DNA of 64,000 nucleotides from Rhizobium sp. ACO-34A (GCA_002600635.1 CP021371.1:3537001-3601000), one strand, 5' to 3'. Positions 26,934 through 36,270 are shown, counted from the first letter of the stretch. A program made the numbers and translations. Notes: a model not told the origin generated them from the letters alone.

Positions 26934-27827
26934 ATGGACACGCTCACCCGCATTCGCGCCTTCATCGACGTGGTCGAAGCAGAGGGTTTCTCGGCCGCTG
27001 CGCGCAAGACCGGGCGCTCCAAGGCCCTGCTCTCGAAATATGTGCGTGAACTGGAAGACGAACTCGGCGCCCTGCTGCTCAACCGTACGACCCGGCAGTT
27101 CTCGCTGACCGAGGCGGGACACACCTATTACCGCACCGCCGCCGACATCCTGAAGGAAATCGACAACCTTGCCGATCTCGTGCGCGAGAACAACACCGAC
27201 CTGAAGGGCAAGCTGAAGGTCACGGTTCCCAGGACCTTCATCGACGCCGACGTCGGCCAGTCTCTCATCGATTTTGCGACTGAGCACCCGGACCTTTCGC
27301 TTGAGATCGTCGCCGACGACCGTTTCGTCGACATGATCGAGGAAGGCTTTGACCTGGCTATCCGCATCACCCGCCTCGACGATTCGGGACTGATCGCCAA
27401 GAAGCTCTCGGACTTCCGCGTCTACGCCTGCGCCACGCCCGATTTCGTGGCGAAATACGGTCCCCTCACCCACCCGCAGGAACTGTCCCGGGTGCCGGTG
27501 ATCATCGACACCAATTCCCGCTCCCACAACAGCGTGAAATTCATCGAACCCGATGGCTCGCAGATTTCGGTCGCCGTCAGCGGGCCGATCGAGGTCAACA
27601 GCCCGCAGGCGACGTTGCGCGCGGCACGCGCCGGCCTCGGCATCGCCATGATCCCGGATTTCATCGCCAAGCCCTATATAGCCTCAGGCGAACTCGTTTC
27701 CCTGTTCGATGAATACCTGACCAAGGACCGCGGCATCTATGCCGTCTACCCCCACCGCCGCTACCTGCCCGCCAAGGTTCGCGTGTTCGTCGACTATCTG
27801 CACGGCTGGTTCCGCAAATATGCGTGA
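26934..27827 (+). CDS. LysR-family transcriptional regulator
   Basis: 297 residues from ATG at 26934, which has AGGAGA 11 bp upstream; the in-frame ATG at 26877 would add 19 residues and is less likely. N-terminal winged helix MDTLTRIRAFIDVVEAEGFSAAARKTGRS, then the LysR effector-binding domain (GLGIAMIPDFIAKPYI). It belongs to the large group with recognition sequence KALLSKYVRELEDELG. Divergent from the decarboxylase and 92 bp before DUF1007; either could be its target. Confidence 0.92.
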   Translation: MDTLTRIRAFIDVVEAEGFSAAARKTGRSKALLSKYVRELEDELGALLLNRTTRQFSLTEAGHTYYRTAADILKEIDNLADLVRENNTDLKGKLKVTVPRTFIDADVGQSLIDFATEHPDLSLEIVADDRFVDMIEEGFDLAIRITRLDDSGLIAKKLSDFRVYACATPDFVAKYGPLTHPQELSRVPVIIDTNSRSHNSVKFIEPDGSQISVAVSGPIEVNSPQATLRAARAGLGIAMIPDFIAKPYIASGELVSLFDEYLTKDRGIYAVYPHRRYLPAKVRVFVDYLHGWFRKYA

Positions 27828-27919
27828 TGAGACGGAAGCCGCATCAGCGAGTCCCATTTCCGTCCCAATCCGCGGGCAAGAAAGAATCAGTCGCGAGCCG
27901 CATGAAAGAGGAAGAAGGC

Positions 27920-28561
27920 ATGGGAAAAAGACTGGCGATGTGGGCTGCGATCTTGTCGCTGGCACCTCTTCCGGCCTTCGCTCATCCGCACATCTTCGCC
28001 GAGGCCCGCCTGGAGGTAGTCGCCGGCGATGACGGCAATGTTGCGGAGCTGCGCAATGTCTGGCGCTTCGATGACGTCTTCTCTTCAAGCGTCCTGATGG
28101 ACTTCGATAAGAATTCCGACCTGAAGCTGGACCATAGCGAACTGCACGAGATCGCGGAAACCATCCGCACCTCGCTCGCCGACTACGGCTATTTCACCTT
28201 CATCACCAGCGATGGCGCACCTGTTCCCGTCGCCAAGCCCGACAATTTTCACGTCGATTTCAAGGATCACCAGCTCCTCGTCTTCTTCGTTGCGAAGCCC
28301 GAGAAGAAGGTGCCGATCAAGGGCAATCTTTCCTTCGGCGTTCATGACCCGACGCTTTATACCGCCATCGATTTCGCCAAGGATGACGACATCGTGGTCG
28401 AAGGCGCCGGTTTCCAGAAGTGCAAGCACAAGGTCATCCGCCCGGACCCCGACGAAGTGATCGCGCAGAACCAGTCGTCGCTGACGGAAGCCTTCTTCAA
28501 CGATCCCGCCGGCACAGACATGGGCAAGCTCTTCGCGACCCGGCTCGAGGTGACATGCTGA
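27920..28561 (+). CDS. DUF1007-family periplasmic protein
   Basis: 213 residues from ATG at 27920 (GAGGAAGAAGG upstream; ATG at 27902 is an alternative). Signal peptide MWAAILSLAPLPAFA followed at once by HPHIFAEARLEV, a His-rich N-terminus typical of DUF1007, whose members accompany metal permeases. Contains FDKNSDLKLDHSELHEIAE, which looks like a calcium- or metal-loop. Its stop overlaps the start region of the NicO permease, so the two are translationally coupled. Confidence 0.87.
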   Translation: MGKRLAMWAAILSLAPLPAFAHPHIFAEARLEVVAGDDGNVAELRNVWRFDDVFSSSVLMDFDKNSDLKLDHSELHEIAETIRTSLADYGYFTFITSDGAPVPVAKPDNFHVDFKDHQLLVFFVAKPEKKVPIKGNLSFGVHDPTLYTAIDFAKDDDIVVEGAGFQKCKHKVIRPDPDEVIAQNQSSLTEAFFNDPAGTDMGKLFATRLEVTC

Positions 28562-29607
28562 TGCGCCGCCTTGTCCTGCAATCGCTGGCGCTCGTCGCCA
28601 TGATCGGGGCAGCGGCAACCGTCGCTCATGCGGCCTCGCCCCTCGGGATCGGCACGGCGGAACCATCCTTTCAGGCGACAGGCCTGTTCGGCGGCTGGCT
28701 CGGCTGGATCAATCAGCACCAGCAGGCTTTCTATCGTTCGCTGACCGGCGCGCTGAAGGCGATGCGGGAAGATACTTCCGCCCTGACGCCCCTGCTCGGC
28801 CTATCCTTCGCCTATGGCATTTTCCATGCGGCCGGTCCGGGTCACGGCAAGGCCGTGATCTCCTCCTACATGATCGCCAACGAAACCGAGTTGAAGCGCG
28901 GTATCGCGATCTCCTTCGTTTCCGCCTTCCTGCAGGGCGTGGTGGCAATCGCAATCGTGGCCGCCGCCTATTTCGTCCTGCGCGGCACCGGCATCACCAT
29001 GACGGCTGCGACCAACGCCATGGAAATCGCAAGCTTCGGCATGGTCATCGCTTTCGGTGTCTGGCTGCTGCTGCGCAAGCTCAGGAGTATCTGGATAACC
29101 CGGCAGGCTCCCGTGAGCGCAGGTCTGTTCGATACAGCCCTGCCGGCAGGGCCGGCAGTGACCACCGGGTTGAGCTTCCGCGTCGATGTCCTGAATCACG
29201 ATCACACCACGCTCTCGCCGGGCGCGGTCTGCGCCGATTGCGGCATGACCCACCTGCCCGATCCGAAGATGCTCTCGCAGCAGGATTTTCGCCTGCGCGA
29301 GGCCTGGTCCGCCATCGTCGCTGTGGGCCTTCGCCCCTGCTCGGGCGCGCTGCTGGTCATGACCTTCGCGCTTCTGAACGGGCTTTATCTCGGCGGTGCT
29401 CTTTCCGTTTTCGCCATGGCGCTCGGCACGGCGATCACCGTTTCAGCACTGGCCATCATCGCCGTATCGGCCAAGTCGCTTGCCGTGCGCATCTCCGGCC
29501 CCGGCACGCCGGCCGCAAGAAGGGTCGCAACGATCATCGAGATCACCGGCGCGCTTTTCGTCATTCTGCTGGGAGCCGTGCTGCTTGCCGCAGCGCTTCA
29601 CGGCTGA
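28555..29607 (+). CDS. NicO/RcnA-family nickel/cobalt permease
   Basis: About 350 residues. Start ATG at 28555 or 28561, both overlapping the DUF1007 stop. Several membrane helices and the family signatures FHAAGPGHGKAVISSYM and VGLRPCSGALLVMTFAL are present; a cytoplasmic or periplasmic loop holds VCADCGMTHL. Members export or import Ni2+ or Co2+ across the inner membrane; direction cannot be told. Coupled to the His-rich periplasmic DUF1007 protein, which may hand over the metal. Confidence 0.9.
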   Translation: MLMRRLVLQSLALVAMIGAAATVAHAASPLGIGTAEPSFQATGLFGGWLGWINQHQQAFYRSLTGALKAMREDTSALTPLLGLSFAYGIFHAAGPGHGKAVISSYMIANETELKRGIAISFVSAFLQGVVAIAIVAAAYFVLRGTGITMTAATNAMEIASFGMVIAFGVWLLLRKLRSIWITRQAPVSAGLFDTALPAGPAVTTGLSFRVDVLNHDHTTLSPGAVCADCGMTHLPDPKMLSQQDFRLREAWSAIVAVGLRPCSGALLVMTFALLNGLYLGGALSVFAMALGTAITVSALAIIAVSAKSLAVRISGPGTPAARRVATIIEITGALFVILLGAVLLAAALHG

Positions 29608-29831
29608 GGTTTGTCGGAGCCGCCGGCATGCCGGCGCTGATAGCGGGCGCGAAGCCAGAGCACGATGAAGAAGGACATGATGCCAACCGTCCCGACAATG
29701 GTTGCGAGAACCGGCGAGTAATCACCGATCCAAAGCACCACCGAAGGCAGCGCCAGAAGAACCAGCGCAAAACCGATGACGACGGCTGCTGCAGCCAGTG
29801 CCGGTGAACGACCCTTCTCTTCGCCGCTCAT
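29598..29831 (-). CDS. Small two-helix membrane protein
   Basis: 77 residues. A charged N-terminus, then two hydrophobic helices (LAAAAVVIGFALVLLALPSVVLW and ILATIVGTVGI-like) and a basic C-terminus. Overlaps the GNAT gene upstream by 4 bp (ATGA) and converges on the metal permease with 10 bp of overlap. Not recognised as a known family; translational coupling to the GNAT gene supports it being real. Confidence 0.65.
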   Translation of the reverse strand: MSGEEKGRSPALAAAAVVIGFALVLLALPSVVLWIGDYSPVLATIVGTVGIMSFFIVLWLRARYQRRHAGGSDKPQP

Positions 29832-30523
29832 GCCGCACCGCCAGCCGTCAAACCGGCGCGAATGTCCTCAAGCTTGCGGATCTGCTTGCCCTCGGCGTCG
29901 AAGTTTTCCGGGGAAAGCCAGGCCTCGAAAGCCGCCTTCACCACCGGCCATTCGCCATCGATGATCGAGAACCATGCGGTATCGCGGCTTTTCCCCTTGG
30001 ACAGCATGTGCTGGCGGAAAACACCCTCGAAGGAGAAGCCGTAGCGCTGCGCCGTCGTCTTGCTGGGCTCGTTCTCGTTATGGCACTTCCACTCGTAGCG
30101 GCGGTAGCCGAGATCGTCGAAGATATTGCGCGCCATCAGGTAATGCGCTTCCGTGGCAAGCGGCGTGCGGCTCATCGCCGGACCGTGGGCGACGCCACCC
30201 ACTTCGACCACGCCGTTCGCCGGATCGGCGCGCATGTAGCTCGCCATGCCGACGACATTGCCTGTCTTGTTGTCGCGGAAGACATGCGTGACCCAGCCGC
30301 CCTTGGACTGCACGCCAGCAAGCCAAGTATCGAAATCCGCGACGCCGGCAAAATCCGGCTGGGTGAAATAGGCGAGCAGCGGATTGATGCCCTCGTCGCC
30401 CAGCCCATGCCACAGCGCCTGCAGGTGCTTTTCCCTGTCATAGGGCTCGACGGTAACGAAACGGCCCTTCAGCGTCACCGGCGTCGGCGCCGAGCAGCCC
30501 TTGAATGTGGAAAGATCGCGCAT
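29828..30523 (-). CDS. GNAT N-acetyltransferase (RimJ/RimL type)
   Basis: 231 residues. The pattern TLKGRFVTVEPYDREKHLQALW at the start, VVGMASYMRADPANGVVEVGG in the centre and YRRYEWKCHNENEPSKTTAQRYGFSFEG near the end is that of the RimL-type acetyltransferases. These use acetyl-CoA to modify small molecules or protein N-termini. No clue to the substrate. Coupled by a 4-bp overlap to a small membrane protein. Confidence 0.87.
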   Translation of the reverse strand: MRDLSTFKGCSAPTPVTLKGRFVTVEPYDREKHLQALWHGLGDEGINPLLAYFTQPDFAGVADFDTWLAGVQSKGGWVTHVFRDNKTGNVVGMASYMRADPANGVVEVGGVAHGPAMSRTPLATEAHYLMARNIFDDLGYRRYEWKCHNENEPSKTTAQRYGFSFEGVFRQHMLSKGKSRDTAWFSIIDGEWPVVKAAFEAWLSPENFDAEGKQIRKLEDIRAGLTAGGAA

Positions 30524-30620
30524 GCTTGCCCCTTTGCATTATAAGGCAAAGCAGTAGGCCAGCCGCCCATCAAAGGCAACTGGCCGAGATATGGTATGGA
30601 TGCGGCATGACGGCCGACAA

Positions 30621-31316
30621 TCAGACCTTGGCGGCGGAAACCGTCGCCTCGATGTGATCGACCAGCCCGTCGGCAAGACCGAGACGCCCCGCAAGCAGAT
30701 CGAGATAGCCCCGTTCCGCGCGGCTGTCGGGTTCGATTGCCAAGCGCGAGGCCGTGTAAAGCTCGACCTTCTGCTCCTCGGTTTTGGCGGCTGCGACGAG
30801 CGAATCCAGATCCGTCGGAGCCGAAAGCTCGGCCTCGATGAAGGTTTCGGCCTCCGCGCCGAGACCGGACAGATGGACCTTGTCCATGATGTGGCGACGC
30901 TCTTCGGTATCGATATGACCGTCCGCCTTGGCGGCGGCGATCATCGCGCGGACAAGGGCAAGCGCGAAGTCGTCGCTGGCTGCAGGCGCTTCATGGCTGA
31001 AGGGAGAATCCGACGGCGCGGGAAGGAGTTCCGGCTCGGCGGAGGCTGCTTCCTGCGGAGCCTTGCCGGCCTGATAATTCTTGTAGGCCTGATAGCCGAG
31101 GCCGGCGATGGCGGCGAGGCCGCCAAGCTTCAACGCGTTGCCGCCGAGCGAGCGGCCGGTCTTGGTGCCGAGCAGGACGGCAGCGATGGCACCGGTCGCG
31201 AGAGGATTATCCTTGGCCAGCTGGACGATGTCTCCAGCCTTCTGCTTCACGCTGCCATTCGCCCCCGGCACCTGCGAACCGAGGAATTGGTCAAGCAGCT
31301 TCTTCGCATCGAACAT
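30621..31316 (-). CDS. DUF533/YebE family protein with TerB-like domain
   Basis: 231 residues. N-terminal part MFDAKKLLDQFLGSQVPG then a Gly/Ala-rich hydrophobic patch (NALKLGGLAAIAGLGYQAYKNY) that probably contacts the inner membrane, and a C-terminal TerB-like all-helical domain (ALVRAMIAAAKADGHIDTEER). E. coli YebE has the same layout; its function is not settled. Single-gene unit. Confidence 0.87.
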   Translation of the reverse strand: MFDAKKLLDQFLGSQVPGANGSVKQKAGDIVQLAKDNPLATGAIAAVLLGTKTGRSLGGNALKLGGLAAIAGLGYQAYKNYQAGKAPQEAASAEPELLPAPSDSPFSHEAPAASDDFALALVRAMIAAAKADGHIDTEERRHIMDKVHLSGLGAEAETFIEAELSAPTDLDSLVAAAKTEEQKVELYTASRLAIEPDSRAERGYLDLLAGRLGLADGLVDHIEATVSAAKV

Positions 31317-31413
31317 AGGTCTCTCCCTGACTTTCGTTGTCGAAAGCTACATAGGGAGGCAATGATGAAATTACAAAGACGCCGCCCGACCTTTCTTGCC
31401 CGGCGCGGACCGG

Positions 31414-32052
31414 TCAGCCGGCGAGAGCGGCAGCTTCGGCGGCAAGCTTGGTGATGCCTGCCCAGTCACCGGCGGCAACCAGCTCCTTCGGCGCGACCCA
31501 CGAGCCGCCGACGCACACGACGTTCGGCAGGCTCAGGTAATCCTTGGCGTTCTTCAGCGAAATGCCGCCTGTCGGGCAGAAGAGCGTGCCGGCGAGCGGC
31601 GAAGACAGCGACTTGAGGTAGGCCGCACCGCCAGCCTGTTCGGCCGGGAAGAACTTCAGCACCTGATAGCCTTCCTCGCGAAGGGCCATCACTTCGCTCG
31701 CGGTCGCCGCACCCGGCAGCAGCGGAATATCGGAGTTACGAGCGGCATCCAGCAATTCCTGCGTCGTGCCGGGGCTGACGATGAACTGCGAACCGGCAGC
31801 AACGGCCGCCTCAAAATGGGCGGAGTTCAGGATCGTGCCCGCGCCGACGACCGCACCCTCGACCTCATCAGCAACCCGGCGCACGGCTTCGAGAGCCGCG
31901 TCGGTGCGCATGGTGATCTCGATGGCCTTCAATCCGCCGGCGACGAGCGCCCTGGCCAGCGGCACCGCGCTTTCCGCATCCTCGATGATCAGAACCGGAA
32001 CGACCGGCTGCAGTTTCAAAGTGGAAAGAAGCTTTTCGGTTTTCACGCCCAT
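31414..32052 (-). CDS. eda: KDPG aldolase (2-dehydro-3-deoxyphosphogluconate aldolase)
   Basis: 212 residues from ATG at 32052, preceded by AAGAGG; a longer frame from 32112 lacks family support. Splits KDPG to pyruvate and glyceraldehyde-3-phosphate in the Entner-Doudoroff pathway, the main hexose route in rhizobia. Glu45 (AIEITMRT) and the Schiff-base Lys133 (VLKFFPAEQ) are present; the length is normal. Divergent from the CYTH gene. The companion edd gene is not in the window. Confidence 0.93.
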   Translation of the reverse strand: MGVKTEKLLSTLKLQPVVPVLIIEDAESAVPLARALVAGGLKAIEITMRTDAALEAVRRVADEVEGAVVGAGTILNSAHFEAAVAAGSQFIVSPGTTQELLDAARNSDIPLLPGAATASEVMALREEGYQVLKFFPAEQAGGAAYLKSLSSPLAGTLFCPTGGISLKNAKDYLSLPNVVCVGGSWVAPKELVAAGDWAGITKLAAEAAALAG

Positions 32053-32205
32053 GGCAATGCGACCTCTTAAAACGATTGAAATCGACTGACGATTATCCCG
32101 CCAGCATGTCATTGTCGAGACAATTGCGCACGTCCTTCGTATTCCATTTGGCCTCTTGCCAAAGTTAAGCTAGGTTAACGCCGGTTGTCAGCCCGGGAGA
32201 AGTCC

Positions 32206-32694
32206 ATGGCAAAGGAAATCGAGCGAAAGTTCCTTGTGGCAAATGATGGATGGAGGTCGCAGACCACATCCGCCACGCCGATGCGGCAGGCTTATCTCTC
32301 GGTCAATAACGACCGTTCCATCCGTGTTCGCACCAGCAATGAGGAAACCGCCAAGCTGACGATCAAGTTCGGCTCGAGCGCGCTCGTACGCGATGAATTC
32401 GAATATACGATCCCGCTGGAAGAAGCCGCCGAGATGATCAAATTCGCGGTCGGCAACGTCATCGAGAAGGTGCGCTACACCGTCGAAGTCGCCGGCTTCA
32501 CCTGGGAAGTCGACGTTTTCGAAGGCGCCTATCGTGGGCTGGTGATTGCCGAGGTCGAGCTGAAATCGGAGACGGACCGTCCCCTGATCCCCGATTGGGT
32601 CGGCCGTGAGGTGACCGGCGACCGCCGCTATTCCAACCAGGCGCTGGCGACCGAACGCCTGAAGCCAGAGCTCGTGCATGCCGTATCGAATTAG
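32206..32694 (+). CDS. CYTH-domain triphosphate-tunnel protein
   Basis: 162 residues from ATG at 32206 (GGGAGAAG upstream). Signature EIERKFLVAND at the start, then alternating charged strands that line a tunnel (RQAYLSVNNDRSIRVRTS, AKLTIKFGSS, EVDVFEGAYRGLVIAEVEL). Such proteins cleave inorganic tripolyphosphate or organic triphosphates with a metal ion. The stop overlaps the CHAD gene by 17 bp; CYTH and CHAD are often fused, so the pair likely acts together on polyphosphate. Confidence 0.92.
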   Translation: MAKEIERKFLVANDGWRSQTTSATPMRQAYLSVNNDRSIRVRTSNEETAKLTIKFGSSALVRDEFEYTIPLEEAAEMIKFAVGNVIEKVRYTVEVAGFTWEVDVFEGAYRGLVIAEVELKSETDRPLIPDWVGREVTGDRRYSNQALATERLKPELVHAVSN

Positions 32695-33589
32695 GCCTGG
32701 ACGTGCCTTCGGCGAGGAAGTCCGTTCCATCGCCGTCGAACAGCTTCAACTGGCCATTGCCGCCTTCGAGGAACAGCCGAAAGGCCTGCATGAAGCGATC
32801 CACGAGGCGAGGAAGAAATTCAAGCGGGTGCGGTCGCTCTACCGGCTGATCGCGCTCGACAAGCCGGATTTCCGCGCGACCGAAAACGCCCGCCTGCAGG
32901 AGACGGCGCGGACATTGTCGCTGGTGCGCGACGCCACCGCCCTTATCGAGACCGTCAGCTATCTTGAAACGCACGCCCTGAACGACGACGAGCGTCGCGC
33001 CCTTGTCCATGCGCGCGAAAAGCTCACCGAACGTCGCGACGAACTGGCATTGACGGAAACGAACCTGCCGCAAAAGGCTCACGCCGCGGTAGAAAGCTGT
33101 CGTGACGCCATCACAGCCGTCGAGGGCGCCGATTTTCCGCAAAGCGCGAGGAAGACCGCGCGCCTCCTTGCCAAGGGCTGGAAGAAAAGCCTGACGCGCG
33201 GAAGGAAGGCGCTCGTGGCCTGCCACGGCGGAGCCCATGCCGAACTCTTCCACGAATTGCGCAAGGCGGGACAGGCCTACTGGATGAATCTTGCGCTCCT
33301 CAGGGACATCTGGCCTTCGGCCATGAAGGCAAAGCGCGCGGAGGCGGGAAATCTTGTCACACTGCTCGGCCACGAACACGACCTCGCTCTGCTGGTCGAC
33401 CTCCTCGACCGGGAGCCGGCAACGCTCGGTGACGGCGAGGAAGTCTCTCACCTGATCAGCGCCATCATCCGCCAGCAGCAGGAATTGCGCCACGACGCGC
33501 TGGAACTTGCCGAAAGGGTCTTCGCCGACCGGCCGGCGCGGGAAGCGAGCGCAATCGAAGCTCTGTGGAGCGAAGCCGCGACCGGCTGA
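32678..33589 (+). CDS. CHAD-domain protein
   Basis: 303 residues, mostly helical. The conserved histidines of the CHAD domain appear as LHEAIHEARKKFKRVRSLYRL and, in the second half, ELFHELRKAGQAYWMN and LGHEHDLALLVDLL. CHAD domains bind polyphosphate granules through their basic surface. Overlaps the CYTH gene by 17 bp, so the two are translationally coupled. Downstream comes a YafY-type regulator. Confidence 0.92.
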   Translation: MPYRIRPGRAFGEEVRSIAVEQLQLAIAAFEEQPKGLHEAIHEARKKFKRVRSLYRLIALDKPDFRATENARLQETARTLSLVRDATALIETVSYLETHALNDDERRALVHAREKLTERRDELALTETNLPQKAHAAVESCRDAITAVEGADFPQSARKTARLLAKGWKKSLTRGRKALVACHGGAHAELFHELRKAGQAYWMNLALLRDIWPSAMKAKRAEAGNLVTLLGHEHDLALLVDLLDREPATLGDGEEVSHLISAIIRQQQELRHDALELAERVFADRPAREASAIEALWSEAATG

Positions 33590-33594
33590 AAATA

Positions 33595-33611
33595 CCGACA
33601 GAAAATGTCAG
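33595..33611. promoter_or_regulatory. Probable operator of the YafY-type regulator (own promoter)
   Basis: CCGACAGAAAATGTCAG: arms CNGACA and TGTCAG around a 5-nt GAAAA centre, 21 bp before the regulator start. The same motif in inverted orientation recurs before the VOC gene at 34341. Confidence 0.6.
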
Positions 33612-33632
33612 CAGGCCTGCTACTATCCGTCG

Positions 33633-34328
33633 ATGACCCGTTCCACGCGCCTCCTGTCACTTCTGCAGATCCTGCGCAGCCACCGCCGCCCGGTCGCCGG
33701 TCGGACGCTTGCCGGCGAACTCGGCATTTCTCTCCGCACGCTCTACCGCGACATCGCCGCACTTCAGGCCGAGGGCGCCGAAATCGAGGGCGAACCCGGC
33801 TTCGGCTACGTTCTGCGTCCGGGCTACATGCTGCCGCCCCTGATGTTCTCCTCGGATGAGATCGAGGCGCTGGTGCTCGGCATGCGGCTGGTAGCCAACC
33901 GAACCGATCCGCAGCTCGCCTTCGCCGCTCGCGATGCGCTGTCCAAGATCGATGCCGTTCTCCCCGCCGACTTGAGGGCAAAGATGGCAGCAAGCCCGCT
34001 GCTGGCAGGCGGAAAACCACATCTTCCGGACGATCAGGTGGACCTCGGCCTTCTGCGCAAGGCAATGCAGGACGAGCGGACATTGCGGATCGCCTATCGC
34101 GACGACAAGGGCAGCGCCACCGAACGCATCATCTGGCCCTTTGCACTTGCCTTCTTCGATGGCGCCCGCGTGCTTCTCGCATGGTGCACGTTGCGCAACG
34201 ACTTCCGTCACTTCCGCACGGACAGGATGGAGATCCTGGAACGGGGACAAGACCGCTATCCTCGTCGCCGCACCCAGCTACTGAAGGAGTGGCGACAGAA
34301 GACCGGTATTGCCGACCGCCTCTTCTGA
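33633..34328 (+). CDS. YafY-family HTH/WYL-domain transcriptional regulator
   Basis: 231 residues from ATG at 33633. N-terminal helix-turn-helix: RLLSLLQILRSHRRPVAGRTL and ELGISLRTLYRDIAALQAEGA. C-terminal WYL ligand domain: LRIAYRDDKGSATERIIWPFAL and RHFRTDRMEIL. The operator-like motif lies just upstream and recurs before the VOC gene that follows, so the protein likely regulates itself and that gene. Such regulator-VOC pairs are widespread; the signal is unknown. Confidence 0.9.
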   Translation: MTRSTRLLSLLQILRSHRRPVAGRTLAGELGISLRTLYRDIAALQAEGAEIEGEPGFGYVLRPGYMLPPLMFSSDEIEALVLGMRLVANRTDPQLAFAARDALSKIDAVLPADLRAKMAASPLLAGGKPHLPDDQVDLGLLRKAMQDERTLRIAYRDDKGSATERIIWPFALAFFDGARVLLAWCTLRNDFRHFRTDRMEILERGQDRYPRRRTQLLKEWRQKTGIADRLF

Positions 34329-34340
34329 TAAAGCATCCTA

Positions 34341-34357
34341 CTGCCATTTTCTGACAG
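34341..34357. promoter_or_regulatory. Probable YafY operator before the VOC gene
   Basis: CTGCCATTTTCTGACAG, the reverse complement (CTGTCAGAAAATGGCAG) matching the 33595 site at 14 of 17 positions. It lies 40 bp before the VOC start and 12 bp after the regulator stop. Confidence 0.6.
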
Positions 34358-34397
34358 CAGACCAGTCTAGTCTCGGGCTCTCGAAAAGGAGAACCCC

Positions 34398-34763
34398 ATG
34401 ATACCGAACCTCACCATCCTCTACGTCGACAGCCCGGAAAAGAGAGCGGCCTTCTACGCCGGCATTTTCGGCGTGAAACCTGTCGAGCAGTCTCCGACCT
34501 TTGCCATCTTCGTCTTTCCCGGCGGCATCAAGCTCGGCCTGTGGTCGCGTCACACCGTCGAGCCTGCGCCAACAGGCGCGGCAGGCATGGTCGAAATCGC
34601 CGTTCCGCTTGCAAGCCCCGCTGCGGTCGACGAAGTCTGGGCAAAAATAGGCCACGCCGGACATACTGTCCTGCAAACGCCCGTAGACATGGAATTCGGC
34701 CGCACCTTCCTGCTTGCCGATCCGGACGGACACCGCATCCGTTTCTACAATCCTCCGGTCTGA
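34398..34763 (+). CDS. VOC-superfamily (glyoxalase/PhnB-like) protein
   Basis: 121 residues. Vicinal-oxygen-chelate fold: LTILYVDSPEKRAAFYAGIFG at the start and FLLADPDGHRIRFYNPP at the end. Such proteins are metal-dependent lyases, dioxygenases or resistance proteins. The substrate cannot be inferred. AAAAGGAG precedes the ATG. Adjacent to its likely regulator (YafY) and 5 bp before an EVE-domain gene, so it is probably cotranscribed with that. Confidence 0.87.
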   Translation: MIPNLTILYVDSPEKRAAFYAGIFGVKPVEQSPTFAIFVFPGGIKLGLWSRHTVEPAPTGAAGMVEIAVPLASPAAVDEVWAKIGHAGHTVLQTPVDMEFGRTFLLADPDGHRIRFYNPPV

Positions 34764-34768
34764 TCGCC

Positions 34769-35254
34769 ATGGCCTGGATCATCGTAGCTTCCGCCGATCA
34801 TGTCGCTGGCGGCGTTGCCGGCGGCTTCGTACAGGCCTGCCATGGAAAGGATGCGCCGCTCCGGCGCATCCAACCCGGCGAGACGGTCATCACCTATTCG
34901 TCGTCCGCGATCTTCGGTCAGGCGGTGCCACTCAAGGCCTTCACCGCCATCGGCACCCTTCTTGAAAAGCCGCCTTATCGTGTGGAGATGATGGAAGGTT
35001 TTCACCCCTCCCGCCGTGATGTCGAATGGCATGCATCGCAGCCCGCACCGATCCGTCCCCTGCTCGACCGGTTGGAACTGACCAGAGAAAAACGGAACTG
35101 GGGCTATGTCTTTCGCTTCGGCATCCTGCGAATAACCGAGGAGGATGCGGCAATCATCGCTTCGGCCATGAATGTGGGCACAACGAATGCGGGCACGACG
35201 CCGCTCTCTTCCGAGCCCAGGGAAACGCTCCAGTTGCCACTGTTCGGAATTTGA
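34769..35254 (+). CDS. EVE-domain (PUA-like) protein
   Basis: 161 residues from ATG at 34769, 5 bp after the VOC stop. The family start MAWIIVASADHV, then GGFVQACHGKDAPLRRIQPG, YSSSAIFGQAVPLKAFTAIG and the C-terminal LTREKRNWGYVFRFGILRI fit EVE proteins of the UPF0310 group. The PUA-like fold binds modified DNA or RNA bases in some relatives. The tail after residue 140 (NVGTTNAGTTPL) is low-complexity. A longer frame extending to 34541 overlaps the VOC gene and is rejected. Confidence 0.85.
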   Translation: MAWIIVASADHVAGGVAGGFVQACHGKDAPLRRIQPGETVITYSSSAIFGQAVPLKAFTAIGTLLEKPPYRVEMMEGFHPSRRDVEWHASQPAPIRPLLDRLELTREKRNWGYVFRFGILRITEEDAAIIASAMNVGTTNAGTTPLSSEPRETLQLPLFGI

Positions 35255-35325
35255 CAAAATTCAAAGTGCGACCGAATGCGCGAAAACCGTTGCTTCGCAG
35301 CGGCTGAGGCAGTATTTCCCGGGCC

Positions 35326-36270
35326 ATGACCGACGATCTCCAGACCCCTCGCCATGAAGAGGGCGGCGCCTTCTGCGTCGCCGCGCTCTATCATTTCGCC
35401 CGTTTCCCGCGTTACGAAAGTTTCCGCGAGCCGCTCACCGCGCTTTGCCGCGAGAACGGCATCAAGGGCACCTTGCTTCTGGCCGCCGAGGGTATCAACG
35501 GCACCGTCGCCGGGACCGACGAGGGCATCGTGAAACTGCTCGCCTTCCTGCGCAGCCAGCCTGAATTCGCCGAACTGGTGCACAAGGAAAGCCGCGCATC
35601 GAAGATGCCTTTCCTGCGCATGAAGGTGCGGCTGAAGAAAGAGATCGTCACCATGGGCGTCGAGGGCATCGACCCCAACAAGATCGTCGGCACCTATGTC
35701 GACCCGAAGGACTGGAACGCCCTGATCTCGGATCCCGAAACCATCGTGATCGACACCCGCAACGATTACGAGACGGCGATCGGTATCTTCAAGGGCGCGA
35801 TCGATCCCAACATCAAGACCTTCCGCGAATTTCCCGACTGGATGCGCAACAATCCCGGCCTGCACAACAAGCCGAAGATCGCCATGTACTGCACCGGCGG
35901 CATCCGCTGCGAAAAGTCGACCGCCTTCGCCAAGGAAATCGGCTTCGATGAGGTCTATCACCTCAAGGGCGGCATCCTGAAGTATCTCGAGGAAGTGCCG
36001 CCGGAGGAAAGCCTCTGGGACGGCGCCTGCTTCGTCTTCGACGAGCGCGTCTCGATCACCCATGGCCTCGCGGAAGGCGAGCACACGCTCTGCCACGCCT
36101 GCCGCTATCCGCTGACGGCGGAAGAAGTGAAGTCGCCGCTGTTCGAGGAAGGCGTCACCTGCCCGCACTGCTATAACGACCGCACCGAAGCCGACCGCGA
36201 CCGTTATCGCCAGCGTCAGCAGCAGATCGCCTTGGCCAGGAAGCGCGGCGAACGACACATGGGAAGCTGA
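35326..36270 (+). CDS. trhO: tRNA uridine(34) hydroxylase, rhodanese family
   Basis: 314 residues, the usual size of TrhO/YceA, which makes 5-hydroxyuridine at the wobble position of tRNA. N-terminal ferredoxin-like part ([20 protein letters not shown]), then the rhodanese domain with catalytic Cys189 in [16 protein letters not shown], then a zinc-ribbon-like tail with LCHACRYPL and CPHC. Followed 11 bp later by two mini membrane-protein genes. Confidence 0.93.
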   Translation: MTDDLQTPRHEEGGAFCVAALYHFARFPRYESFREPLTALCRENGIKGTLLLAAEGINGTVAGTDEGIVKLLAFLRSQPEFAELVHKESRASKMPFLRMKVRLKKEIVTMGVEGIDPNKIVGTYVDPKDWNALISDPETIVIDTRNDYETAIGIFKGAIDPNIKTFREFPDWMRNNPGLHNKPKIAMYCTGGIRCEKSTAFAKEIGFDEVYHLKGGILKYLEEVPPEESLWDGACFVFDERVSITHGLAEGEHTLCHACRYPLTAEEVKSPLFEEGVTCPHCYNDRTEADRDRYRQRQQQIALARKRGERHMGS

